DNA of 64,000 nucleotides from Mycobacterium sp. 852002-10029_SCH5224772 (GTDB taxonomy: Bacteria; Actinomycetota; Actinomycetes; Mycobacteriales; Mycobacteriaceae), in contig NZ_LZHT01000005.1 of assembly GCF_001667315.1 (NCBI RefSeq), positions 62,001 to 126,000 of the forward strand. The letters are read 5' to 3'. How positions within the stretch are numbered: the first letter of the stretch is position 1; every line of letters starts with the position of its first letter. The translations under genes and the position numbers were made by a program. Of this stretch, positions 16,882 through 25,564 are shown piece after piece. The notes beneath the pieces were generated by a model. That model was not told the origin of the DNA. It did no database searches and worked only from the letters and a program-made list of their open reading frames with translations.

Positions 16882-17679
16882 TCAGACGAAGTCGGAGCCA
16901 CCGTCGACGTTGACCGTGGCGCCTGTCACGTAGCCGTTTTGCCGTGACGCCAGATAGGCGGTGGCGGATGCGATCTCTTCGGGCAACCCGGCGCGGCCGA
17001 CATCGCAGGGATGGCCGTAGGTCGTCTCGACCCAGGTCATCACGTGCTTCGGATCCGATGAGTCGAGCCCATCGGCGGCAAGCACATCCCGCAAGATTTC
17101 GGTGAAGCTCGCCGTCACGATGGTACCGGGACAGACGCAATTGACCAGGATACCCTCGGCGCCAAGGCTTTTAGACAGATTCTTGGTGAAGCTCGACAGA
17201 GCCGATTTAGCGGCCGTGTAGGCGACCAGGCGTGAGCTCTGGCGCTGGATCGAGTGCGCCGAGAGTGTGACGATGCGAGCCCAATGCGCCGATCGCAACA
17301 GTGGCAGCGCGGCCCGCACCGAGCGCACAGCGGAGAGCGTGCCGAGATCGAATGCGGCGTACCAGTCGTCGTCGTCGAGGTCTTCAAACGCACCTGCGTT
17401 CGGACCGACGGTGTGCACCAGGACATTCAGGCTATTCCAGGCATGACCAACGGACGCGAACGCCGATGTGATGGACTCGGGATCGGACATATCCACGCTG
17501 ATCGTCAGCACTTCGGGAGCACCGGCGCTGCGGATCTTTCTAGCAGCCGAGTCCAATGCAGTCTGGCCGCGTGCCATGATTGCCACCGAAGCGCCCTCGG
17601 CGCCAAGACTCTCAGCTATCGCCAGCCCCATCCCCTTGCTGCCTCCGGTGACGACCGCCGTTGCGCCGTCGAAACCCAT
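16882..17679 (-). CDS. Short-chain dehydrogenase/reductase
   Basis: 265 residues. TGGSKGMG (11-18), catalytic S140 or S143, Y154 and K158 (YTAAK), and the C-terminal VTGATVNVDGG typical of classical SDRs. Where most family members have NNAG it has TVGPNAG. Second gene of a two-SDR operon, 21 nt after its partner. Convergent with the orphan gene ending at 16811; the 70 bp between show no clear terminator. Confidence 0.85.
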   Translation of the reverse strand: MGFDGATAVVTGGSKGMGLAIAESLGAEGASVAIMARGQTALDSAARKIRSAGAPEVLTISVDMSDPESITSAFASVGHAWNSLNVLVHTVGPNAGAFEDLDDDDWYAAFDLGTLSAVRSVRAALPLLRSAHWARIVTLSAHSIQRQSSRLVAYTAAKSALSSFTKNLSKSLGAEGILVNCVCPGTIVTASFTEILRDVLAADGLDSSDPKHVMTWVETTYGHPCDVGRAGLPEEIASATAYLASRQNGYVTGATVNVDGGSDFV

Positions 17680-17700
17680 GTCAATCGGATAGTCCTTCCC

Positions 17701-18480
17701 TTACCGGCCGCCGCTGAATGTGGGCTGGCCCTTGATGATCCGGGGAGCCAGGTGAACGATCTCGCTGACCACGGTGGGGTTGGCGTGCGACATGGCGATG
17801 AGGGAAAGCATTGCGTTGGCCACGTCCTCGACGGTGGACATATCGTCCGGAATCTGACCACCGCGCGCCCAGGCACGGTATAGATCGGCCAACAAGTCGC
17901 GATCGGCCCCACGCAGAATTTCGGTGTCACAAGTGGGGCCGACGCTGACGCGGATCACGGCGAGCTCGGGATGTTCGGCCCGCCAGGAGCGCAGGATCTC
18001 GTCGAGCGCGGCCTTGCTCGCATGGTAGGCGGCCACACCCGCGCGGGGGTGGCCTACATCGTGGCTCGACGCAATGACGACCGTTGCGTTGTCGGCCAGG
18101 TAGGGGAGGGCCGTTCGCAATACGTGGGAGGCGCCCACGGCGTTGACGGCGTACGCGTGCAGCCAGGTCTCCACGTCGGTCTCTTCGATCAGCGCGAACG
18201 GCACCACGGCACTGGTGAATACGACGGCGTCGAGCTTCCCGAAATTGGCAACAACGCCACTGATGACCGATTCGATGGCGCGCGGATCGGACACGTCGAG
18301 CTCGTGTGCCGATCCTCCGAGCCGATCGGCCAGTTCTGACAGGCGGTCTATCCGTCGTGCGGCGAGTGCCACCGCAGCGCCCCTGGAGTGAGCGGCGAGG
18401 GCCAACGCCTGTCCAATGCCGGAAGATGCCCCGACGATCAACATCCGCGTCCCCGCGATGCTGGAGTGCCGGTCGCTCAT
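17701..18480 (-). CDS. Short-chain dehydrogenase/reductase
   Basis: 259 residues. VGASSGIG (16-23), S138/S139, Y152 and K156 (YHASK). ATG 18480 has GGAAG upstream. Related to the SDR at 8035-8829, and the C-terminus lacks the common VDGG ending. It begins 66 nt downstream of the perfect dyad GAGAAT-AAGC-ATTCTC (18547-18562) and heads the two-SDR operon, so its expression is probably under that site. Confidence 0.85.
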   Translation of the reverse strand: MSDRHSSIAGTRMLIVGASSGIGQALALAAHSRGAAVALAARRIDRLSELADRLGGSAHELDVSDPRAIESVISGVVANFGKLDAVVFTSAVVPFALIEETDVETWLHAYAVNAVGASHVLRTALPYLADNATVVIASSHDVGHPRAGVAAYHASKAALDEILRSWRAEHPELAVIRVSVGPTCDTEILRGADRDLLADLYRAWARGGQIPDDMSTVEDVANAMLSLIAMSHANPTVVSEIVHLAPRIIKGQPTFSGGR

Positions 18481-18546
18481 AATGTGCTTCCTTCGGGTGA
18501 TTTCATGGTGGATGACTGCGCCGACGTTACCCCGATTCTCGCATGA

Positions 18547-18562
18547 GAGAATAAGCATTCTC
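18547..18562. promoter_or_regulatory. Perfect 16-bp dyad operator candidate
   Basis: GAGAATAAGCATTCTC, identical base for base to the site at 43559-43574, 25 kb away. It lies upstream of the two-SDR operon (start 18480) in the interval shared with the AveC-like gene (start 18871). Confidence 0.7.
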
Positions 18563-18763
18563 ATCCGGGGTATTGGCTGAAGCTCGACTCAGGGACGACA
18601 GTCGATTTAACGGCAAGGTGCCGCCGGTCGCCAATTGGCTCTCCAGGCAAGGGCCATGCGACAGTCAGCGCCAACATGACGCCCTCAACGGCATCGCCGA
18701 CATGCCCGCGAAACACCGGACCAAATTCGGCTGAGCTCAGCAGAAAGCTTGTTTGCGATCATT

Positions 18764-18779
18764 GGAAACACATATTCTC
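18764..18779. promoter_or_regulatory. Dyad operator candidate, imperfect
   Basis: GGAAAC-ACAT-ATTCTC: one arm of the GGAAAY class, one of the GAGAAT class, same 4-nt spacer. It lies 91 nt upstream of the AveC-like gene, opposite the site serving the SDR operon. Apart from these two sites I see nothing in the 390-bp interval 18481-18870. Confidence 0.45.
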
Positions 18780-18870
18780 AACGGGTTGAGGCTCTGAGAG
18801 GCTGACTATTGACAACGCGAAGCGCTCGCACTACGAGTGTTCGAGGCTGGACGCTGCCGGCGAGGCCGTC

Positions 18871-19941
18871 ATGACGAACACCGTTGACGCGGGCAGTGAA
18901 TCAGGTGCCGTCAAACCCATGGATGCAGGCATCAGCGGCTTGTCATGGCCGTCTAGGGCCGGGTGGGGGTTGTTCGTTGTCGCCTACCTGGCCTTTGCGG
19001 TCGTAACCGTCGCGACTGTGCAATCGGGCACTCACGGGGATGCCCGCACGACCAACCCCACTCCTGGCCCGGCGCCCAATCCGCCGTTCCTCGGCTTCGA
19101 TAACTGGCCGCTGGTAGTCGCGCTGAGTTCCATCCCGCTGGCGATCGGTCTGATCGGAACGTTGGTGTGGCTCTCGGTACGACAACGCAAGGTGCATTGG
19201 GCAGTGGTGATCGCGTTCGCCGGCCTGATCACCGGCGCGCTGGATCCATTGGCCAACTGGGCCACATTCGCCATCTTCGACCCGCGCATGCTGCACTTCC
19301 CGTCGTCATGGCCGTATATGAACATTGCGCCGAATCTCGAGCCCGCGTTGTCGTTCCTCGGGGGCTATGCGGCCTATTACCTGCTCAATGGGCTGGGAAT
19401 CCTCTACCTGCACGATCACTTCTTGGATCCGATGGTTCGCCGCATCGGTTGGCTTGCGCGCCACCGGCTTGCCGCGGTCTTCCTCGGTACATTCCTCATC
19501 GCGATACCGGTAAACACGCTCGTTCAGTTGACGTGGTTGAGGTTCGGCATCTTTTACTACTCCGAGGCGGTCGGCCCCACCCTGCACATCCGCCACATCC
19601 ATTTCCCGCTCATCATGGCGGTGTATGACTCGTTCATCTTTGCGATGGTCGCCGTCATGTGCGTCCGCGACGATGGCGGCGAACTGGTGCTGATCAACCG
19701 GATCGTGCGCCGGCTTCCGGCGCGACCGGGCCGCAAAAAGGCCACACTGACGCGCCAGCTCCTCGTTTCGGTTTCGGTAGGTCTCGTATCGTTCGCGATA
19801 CCACTGGCGATACTGTCCGCGCTACGTGCCGTGGGATTGTCGTCACCTGCGTATGAGCAGAACCCGTATCCGAATGTCAAGGAATACGACCCTTACGGGC
19901 ATCTCGAGGAATCGGGCAAGCCGGGGCCATTCTACAAATGA
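18871..19941 (+). CDS. AveC-like (spirocyclase-family) integral membrane protein
   Basis: 356 residues with about seven membrane segments (roughly 31-51, 80-101, 109-136, 158-180, 200-226, 245-263, 297-319) separated by conserved polar motifs (LDPLANWATF, FPSSWPYMNIAPNLEP, YYLLNG, RHIHFPLIMAVYD). This matches the AveC-like family named after the avermectin spirocyclase. Mycobacteria carry several such genes in lipid and steroid clusters; whether they cyclise or dehydrate anything is not known. Plus-strand, followed 117 nt later by a DapB-like gene and a hydrolase. Confidence 0.75.
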   Translation: MTNTVDAGSESGAVKPMDAGISGLSWPSRAGWGLFVVAYLAFAVVTVATVQSGTHGDARTTNPTPGPAPNPPFLGFDNWPLVVALSSIPLAIGLIGTLVWLSVRQRKVHWAVVIAFAGLITGALDPLANWATFAIFDPRMLHFPSSWPYMNIAPNLEPALSFLGGYAAYYLLNGLGILYLHDHFLDPMVRRIGWLARHRLAAVFLGTFLIAIPVNTLVQLTWLRFGIFYYSEAVGPTLHIRHIHFPLIMAVYDSFIFAMVAVMCVRDDGGELVLINRIVRRLPARPGRKKATLTRQLLVSVSVGLVSFAIPLAILSALRAVGLSSPAYEQNPYPNVKEYDPYGHLEESGKPGPFYK

Positions 19942-20058
19942 GTCGGATCCGATGTGGCCTCCACCGGTTTGTTCGAACCATTCTGGGACAGCACATATTC
20001 GGCGTGTTGACGCCCGCCCGACCGAGAATTGCGGATTTGCCGACCGAAGGGAATGGTG

Positions 20059-21162
20059 ATGACTGACGAGGACCTCGCCCGCTATCGTGTCGTCCACATC
20101 GGGACGGGGCTCACCGGAAGAGAAGCGTTGCGGGCAACGATTCTCGACCCGGCACTGGATCTCGTCGGCGTAAAGGTTTCGACACCGAGCAAGGTCGGAA
20201 CTGATGCGGGCCTGCTGTGTGGCGTCGAGGGCGTCGGAGTGACGGCAACAGCAGACATGGCGGAAATCATTGCGCTAAAGCCTGATTGCGTGTCCTACTG
20301 CGCAACCGCCGTGCGCCGGGAGGAAGACGCGATTGCTGATATTGCCGCGCTGCTGGAGTCGGGGATCAATGTCGTTACGATCTCCACGATCCCGATGGTG
20401 TACCCAGACGCCGCGCCGCATCACTGGCGTGCAGTGCTCGATTCGGCCACCAAAAAGGGCCATTCGACGTTCTACGCGACCGGTAGCGAGCCCGGCTTCA
20501 TCAGCCTCAATCTTCCGACCGCCCTTCTCTCCGGCGCGGGTAGGGTCACCTCGTACCGGATGGATGAATACGCGGTCGACTTGGACATGGCTTATCCCAT
20601 TTGGGATGTGCTGCATGAGTCGATGGGTTTCGGCAAGCCGGACGGCCACGTCCCGGTCCGCATAGCCTCGGGCAAGGTAAATCATGACTGGGAGACGGTC
20701 GTGCGCTATATCGCGGACCTGCTCGGCATCGAACTCGACAGCGTAGAACTCGACTGGGAGACACTGCTGTCCCCGGTCGATCTACCAACGGCCCTCGGCG
20801 TAGTGCCGGCGGGGACGATTTGTGGGCACCGCTGGCAGTTGGCCGGAGTGGTCGACGACCGAAAAGTGGTGGCCGTGCAATACTTCGCGACCGTGAGTTC
20901 CACCCCGTGGCCCGAACATTGGCCCAAGCCTTCGCGCGACGGACAGGGCGGCATGGTTTTTCGTGTTGAAGGCGATCCCAGTATGAGCCTGGAACTGTAC
21001 TTGGAACAGTCGAGTGATCCCCGGATCAATCCGGGGATCACGGCCACCGCGATGGCCGCGGTGAACGCCATTCCTTGCGTGGTGGCCGCGCCGCCTGGCC
21101 TCATCGGATCACCGCTGGCCGGAGCTGGAATCGTTAGTCGACTTTCCCGCACCCGACGGTGA
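20059..21162 (+). CDS. DapB-like NAD(P)-binding oxidoreductase (paralogue 4)
   Basis: 367 residues, most divergent of the four: RVVHIGTGLTGREALRA loop, LVGVKVSTPSKVGTDAGLLCGV, GSEPGFISLN. Two in-frame ATGs lie close together; 20059 is chosen because AGGGA then sits about 6 nt away. The stop overlaps the start of the alpha/beta hydrolase (GTGA), so the products are coupled. Confidence 0.75.
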   Translation: MTDEDLARYRVVHIGTGLTGREALRATILDPALDLVGVKVSTPSKVGTDAGLLCGVEGVGVTATADMAEIIALKPDCVSYCATAVRREEDAIADIAALLESGINVVTISTIPMVYPDAAPHHWRAVLDSATKKGHSTFYATGSEPGFISLNLPTALLSGAGRVTSYRMDEYAVDLDMAYPIWDVLHESMGFGKPDGHVPVRIASGKVNHDWETVVRYIADLLGIELDSVELDWETLLSPVDLPTALGVVPAGTICGHRWQLAGVVDDRKVVAVQYFATVSSTPWPEHWPKPSRDGQGGMVFRVEGDPSMSLELYLEQSSDPRINPGITATAMAAVNAIPCVVAAPPGLIGSPLAGAGIVSRLSRTRR

Positions 21163-21896
21163 CCGTATTCGCGCTGCTGCACGGCGGGCTGCATTACGGC
21201 TCCTGCTGGGATGCGGTGCGTACGGAGTTGTGGCGGCGAGACCATCGCGCGGTCGCACCGGATCTCCCGGTCGATGATGACTCGGCGGGAGCGCTGGAGT
21301 GGGCGCAGGTGGCGATCGATGCGATCGAGCGAGAAGCTGACGGCGCTTCCGAGGATGTCGTCGTCGTCGCACACTCGATCTCGGGGCTGTGCGCACCCGT
21401 CATTGCCACCTTGTACCCGGTGCGCCACATGGTGTTCGTCGGTGGGCTCCTGCCCGTCCCGGGCCAGTCGTTCGTCGAACACCTGGGCGCCAACCCCGAC
21501 GCGATCACGTTTCCCGAGCCGCAAGAGCATGGTGACGGCCCGTTCGGCCTCGGCTGGGAGTCGGTGCGGGAAGGCTTCTACCACGACTGCCCGGAGGCGT
21601 TGGCGCGTCATGCATTCGACGAACTGAGGTACCAATCGTTCACCGTATTCACCCAGCGGTGTCCGATCAACCGCTGGCCCGATACGGCGTCGACTTACGT
21701 GCTGATGCGGGACGACCGCGCGGTGGGGGAGTCGTGGGCCCGGCGCAATGCGGTCGCCAGGATCGGGGCGCAGGTCGTCGAATTGGACGGCGGGCACTCA
21801 CCCTTCTTTTCCCGCCCGGCCGAACTGAGTGGGGTGCTGCTAAGCCTGGGCGACTCCGACATCGACGGAAATTGCGGCCGCGGTGACGAATTTTGA
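21159..21896 (+). CDS. Alpha/beta hydrolase
   Basis: 245 residues of the HNL/MES-esterase-like branch: oxyanion strand FALLHGGLHYGSCW, nucleophile S73 in VAHSISG, catalytic His in DGGHSPFFS near residue 214, acid probably D193 or nearby. GTG start overlaps the upstream TGA by 4 nt. Ester, lactone or C-C hydrolysis is possible. The last 20 residues after the catalytic His are not family-typical. Tail-to-tail with the acyl-CoA ligase gene 39 bp away. Confidence 0.8.
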   Translation: MTVFALLHGGLHYGSCWDAVRTELWRRDHRAVAPDLPVDDDSAGALEWAQVAIDAIEREADGASEDVVVVAHSISGLCAPVIATLYPVRHMVFVGGLLPVPGQSFVEHLGANPDAITFPEPQEHGDGPFGLGWESVREGFYHDCPEALARHAFDELRYQSFTVFTQRCPINRWPDTASTYVLMRDDRAVGESWARRNAVARIGAQVVELDGGHSPFFSRPAELSGVLLSLGDSDIDGNCGRGDEF

Positions 21897-21935
21897 CTCA
21901 TCCGAGGCCAGCCATGCGATGGCTTCGAAAGCCGG

Positions 21936-23555
21936 TCACCCGTCACAGGAGCGCGCCATGAGTCCGCTGAGCCGCTGCGCCAGTTCCGACTTCTTGACCT
22001 TTCCCGTCGCGGTGAACGGCAGGTCCTGTTTTGCGGTGACCCAGATGAACTTCGGCACCTTGTACGCCGACAGCCGCGCACGCAACTGCGCGCGTAAGGA
22101 TTCGCCGTCGAGCGTCGATTCGCCGCGCGGCACCACCGCCGCGGCGACCACCGTTCCGCCATCGGTCTCGGCGCCGACCACGTACGCCTCGAGAACGCCG
22201 TCGCAATCGGCCAGCGCCGATTCCACTTCGCTGGGTGTGACGTTGGTGCCGCCTCCCGTCTTGATCAGGTCGCCCAACCGCCCGGTGAATTTGATCCAAC
22301 CGTCGTCGTACTCGACGCCGCAGTCGCCCGTGCGGAAGTAGCCGTCAGCCGTGAACACCTCCTCACGCTCACGCTTGTGCAGGCGTTGCATCAACGAATA
22401 CCCGCGAACCCAGATTTCGCCGGGCGTGCCCACGGGTACCGGCTGTCCTGTACCGGGGTCGACCAGCAGGTGGTGTAGCCCTTCGATTGGCAGACCGCCG
22501 GTTTCGGACCGATCGGGCGGCTGCGGCAGATACGGGTCGACCCCGATGTGATTGCCACACAGCTCCGTCATTCCCAGTCCACTAGAGCCCTTGGGCTGAC
22601 GCTGGGGTGGCACCATCGCGGGCATGCTGGTGCGTTGCACCGAGCTCAGGTCGCGTGCGGGAAAATCGGGATGCTCGGCCAGCGTCTTGCCCTGCTGCGG
22701 CCAGCCCAGCGTGATCGTCGCGCGGTGGCGCTCCATGAGTTCTAGTGCCTCGGCAGCGTCGAAAGCGGGCTGGGTGACCAGTGTCGCGCCGTGGTGGATC
22801 ACCGCGAGTAGCCCTGTGATCAGTCCTCCCACCCAGAAGAAGGGCATGGCGGTGAACATCACGTCATCGTGGGTGACGCCGTACATGAACGTGAGATTGT
22901 AGGTGTGCCGTACGAGTGTGCCCTGGCTGTGCACGGGCCCCTTTGGGTCGCCGGTACTGCCCGAGGTGTAAATGATGGTCACGTCATCGGCTGGTGTCAC
23001 ACACAATTCCACGTCGACCAGGAATTCGGCGTCGGCGGCCGACATCTCGCGATCACCGTCGATCGCTGTCATCCACGGCTGATCGGATGCTCCCCACACC
23101 GCAACGGTCCGCAGGAACGGCGCTTTTCGTACCGCGATGCGGCCGGGCTCGCGCTGATCGGCCAGCCCTGGCAGCGCTTCCTGCAGTCGGTCCACAAATT
23201 CGTGGTTGCGAAACCGCGACAACGCCAGGATCGCGCGCAGGTCAGCATGGCGTGCGGTCCAGGCGAGTTCGGACGCCTTGTAGAACGTGTTGAGCGGCAC
23301 CGCGACTGCGCCGATGCGTGTGGCGGCAAACCAGGTCAAGGCCCAGTCGACGCTATTGGGCATCAAGATTCCGACGTGGTCCCCCTTGCCTATCCCCTCG
23401 GACAACAGGGCGACCGCCAGCGCAGCTGAACGGCGGTCAAGGTCGCGATAGGTCAATTCCTGCCCGCCCACGATGAGGAACGGCTTGTCCCCGAAGCGTG
23501 CCGCGCAGGACCTCACCAGAGCAGGGATCGTGGGCAAGATGTTCGGGAAGGGCAT
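21936..23555 (-). CDS. AMP-dependent acyl-CoA ligase (FadD-like)
   Basis: 539 residues. P-loop IIYTSGSTGDPKG near residue 194-206, adenylate motif GMTELCG, YFRTGDCG and C-terminal GRLGDLIKTGGGTNVTPSEVE, with the catalytic Lys in the final FTATGKVKKSEL. It should activate a carboxylic acid to its CoA thioester using ATP. The segment just before GMTE (SSVQRTSMPAMVPPQ) is irregular for the family. Divergent from the NTF2 gene, with the dyad 23586-23601 in between. Confidence 0.88.
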   Translation of the reverse strand: MPFPNILPTIPALVRSCAARFGDKPFLIVGGQELTYRDLDRRSAALAVALLSEGIGKGDHVGILMPNSVDWALTWFAATRIGAVAVPLNTFYKASELAWTARHADLRAILALSRFRNHEFVDRLQEALPGLADQREPGRIAVRKAPFLRTVAVWGASDQPWMTAIDGDREMSAADAEFLVDVELCVTPADDVTIIYTSGSTGDPKGPVHSQGTLVRHTYNLTFMYGVTHDDVMFTAMPFFWVGGLITGLLAVIHHGATLVTQPAFDAAEALELMERHRATITLGWPQQGKTLAEHPDFPARDLSSVQRTSMPAMVPPQRQPKGSSGLGMTELCGNHIGVDPYLPQPPDRSETGGLPIEGLHHLLVDPGTGQPVPVGTPGEIWVRGYSLMQRLHKREREEVFTADGYFRTGDCGVEYDDGWIKFTGRLGDLIKTGGGTNVTPSEVESALADCDGVLEAYVVGAETDGGTVVAAAVVPRGESTLDGESLRAQLRARLSAYKVPKFIWVTAKQDLPFTATGKVKKSELAQRLSGLMARSCDG

Positions 23556-23585
23556 GACCGCAGGATAGTAGGGTTTGCGCTAAAC

Positions 23586-23601
23586 GAGAACATAGGTTCT
23601 C
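23586..23601. promoter_or_regulatory. Perfect-arm dyad operator candidate
   Basis: GAGAAC-ATAG-GTTCTC, 31 nt upstream of the acyl-CoA ligase start and 27 nt upstream of the NTF2 start. It would cover the -35 region of the leaderless NTF2 promoter whose -10 box is TACAAT (23616-23621). Confidence 0.65.
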
Positions 23602-23627
23602 ATTTGCTATCAGCTTACAATTCCGCC

Positions 23628-24197
23628 ATGGCTACCGAATCGCAGCGTTGGGCCGGTCACGATCGGTTGGACCGGCTGGAGTCGAGCCTCGCAATCGGTC
23701 AGCTGCCCAGCCGGTACGCCATGGCCCTCGACGCGCGCGATCTCGGCGAACTGGTGGCGCTGTTCGTCGACGATGTCGATGCGGGCGCCGAGGGCCGCGG
23801 CAGGGATGCGTTAAGGCGTTGGTACGACCGGGTGCTGCGGCGCTTTTACCGCAGCATCCACCTGATCTGCGGCCATCAATTCGACTTCGTCGACGCTGAC
23901 CACGCCATCGGCTCTGTGTATTGCCGAGCCGAACACGAGGACGGCGACGGGTGGTTCGTGATCACGATGCGCTATGACGACGTGTACGAGCGTCGCGACG
24001 GCCAGTGGTGTTTCGTCAGACGGCGGGAGCATCCTTGGTACTCAGTCGATGTGACCGAGCGCCCCGGTCCGGAGTTCATGCGTTGGCCGACCGACATCAC
24101 GTTGCGTGCGGCCATGCCCCATCGCATGCCGACCTGGCGGTCCTTCTGGGCCGATGGAGACCCTGCGCTTCCGGGGCGTCTGTCAGCGCGCCCTTAG
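23628..24197 (+). CDS. SnoaL-like / NTF2-fold protein
   Basis: 189 residues with a cone-fold pattern: N-terminal helix region (LPSRYAMALDARDLGELVALFVDDV), then strands including SIHLICGHQFDFVDADHAIGSVYCRAEH and the RRDGQWCFVRRREH finish. Homologues are small isomerases, dehydratases or ring hydroxylase subunits; reaction unknown. ATG 23628 is likely leaderless: TACAAT ends 6 nt before it and there is no ribosome site. Upstream of, and probably co-regulated with, the CaiB-P450 pair. Confidence 0.75.
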   Translation: MATESQRWAGHDRLDRLESSLAIGQLPSRYAMALDARDLGELVALFVDDVDAGAEGRGRDALRRWYDRVLRRFYRSIHLICGHQFDFVDADHAIGSVYCRAEHEDGDGWFVITMRYDDVYERRDGQWCFVRRREHPWYSVDVTERPGPEFMRWPTDITLRAAMPHRMPTWRSFWADGDPALPGRLSARP

Positions 24198-24331
24198 CAT
24201 CGGGCAGGGGCTGCCGCGCACGTCGACGCGGTTTACAAATCTCGTCGAAACTGACATTCTCACTCGATGTAAGCAGGCGTTTCCGCCGTTGCTAGTTTGT
24301 CGGTGCGCTCGCACCCGTACCACTGCGATCA

Positions 24332-25564
24332 ATGGAGGCCACCATTTCCGTCGACAAAGTGCTCAATGGTGTCCGCGTGCTGGAGGTCGCCGCATGGACC
24401 TTCGTACCGTCGGCCGGCGCCGTGCTGGCGGAGTGGGGTGCCGAGGTAATCAAGGTCGAGCCGCGCGAGGGCGGTGACCCTCAGCGCGGCCTCGTCACGA
24501 TGGGCATCGTGGACGAGGGCGGTGGCACGGTCAACTACATGATCGAGATTCCGAATCGGGGGAAGAAGTCGATTGGCGTCGATCTGAGCACTCCAGACGG
24601 CCAGGATGTCATCCGTAAGCTCGCGGCTACGTGCGACGTCTTCCTCACCAGTTATTTGCCGAGTCGCCGCAAGAAGATGGGCATCGACGTCGACGACATC
24701 AGAGCCGCGAATCCCGGCATCGTGTACGTGCGCGGGTCAGGCCACGGCCCGAAGGGTCCCGACTCGGACAAACCGGGCTATGACGGCGTCTCCTATTGGG
24801 CACGCGGCGGCATCGCCACCATGCTCACCGAAGGCGCCGAGGAGTTGGTGCGGTCGCGGCCGGCATTCGGAGATCTGCTCGGGGGCATGGCAATCGCGGG
24901 CGGGATCGCGGCCGCGCTGTACAAGAAGGCGACCACCGGTCAAGGGTCGGTCGTCGATGTCTCCTTGCTCGGGCTCGCGGCGTGGAACCTCAGTCCCGAT
25001 GTCGCAGTGAGCCAGATACACGGAGGTAGCTCGATCCCGAAATACAGCCACGCCGACTCGCCCAATCCATTGGTGGGGACCTACCGCACCAAGGACAACC
25101 GCTACGTCCAGCTGATGATGTTGCAACTCGACAAGTTCTACGCGGAAGCGATGCGCGCCATCGGCCTCCCCGAATTGATCGGTGACGAGCGATTCGCCGA
25201 TCCGGCATCGCGATTCGCCAATCGGACGGAACTCATCGCACTCATGGACGAGGTCTTTGCGAGACGCACACTCGCCGAATGGCGCGAACAGCTTGCCGGC
25301 ATTTCCGGCGCCTGGGGGGTGGTGCAGACACCGGACGAGCTCTGCCATGACCCAGCGGTAACCGCCAACGGCTATGTCGCGAGCACCACGACGATGAACG
25401 GTTCGCCGTACTCGCTGCCCACCAACCCCGTCCAGTTCGACGAACAGGCCGTTGTCCCGCCGGGCGCACCCGAACACGGCCAGCACACCGAAGAAGTTCT
25501 GATGGAAGCAGGCTTGGACTGGGACACCATCGCGAGTTACAAGGAATCCGGAGCGATCCTATGA
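24332..25564 (+). CDS. CaiB/BaiF family CoA-transferase
   Basis: 410 residues, full-length class III CoA-transferase. Conserved VLEVAAWTFVPSAGAVLAEWGAEVIKVEP at the start and catalytic Asp151 in KPGYDGVSYW. It should move CoA between two acids, activating a substrate without ATP. The stop overlaps the start of the P450 gene (ATGA), so the two are translated together. Only a half dyad (ATTCTC, 24256-24261) is seen upstream. Confidence 0.9.
   Translation: MEATISVDKVLNGVRVLEVAAWTFVPSAGAVLAEWGAEVIKVEPREGGDPQRGLVTMGIVDEGGGTVNYMIEIPNRGKKSIGVDLSTPDGQDVIRKLAATCDVFLTSYLPSRRKKMGIDVDDIRAANPGIVYVRGSGHGPKGPDSDKPGYDGVSYWARGGIATMLTEGAEELVRSRPAFGDLLGGMAIAGGIAAALYKKATTGQGSVVDVSLLGLAAWNLSPDVAVSQIHGGSSIPKYSHADSPNPLVGTYRTKDNRYVQLMMLQLDKFYAEAMRAIGLPELIGDERFADPASRFANRTELIALMDEVFARRTLAEWREQLAGISGAWGVVQTPDELCHDPAVTANGYVASTTTMNGSPYSLPTNPVQFDEQAVVPPGAPEHGQHTEEVLMEAGLDWDTIASYKESGAIL

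Noticed and set aside
18547-18562. KstR or KstR2 binding site
   Set aside because: KstR sites have a 2-nt spacer between AAC and GTT and KstR2 sites a CAAG/CTTG core; the sites here have 4-nt spacers and GAGAAT arms.
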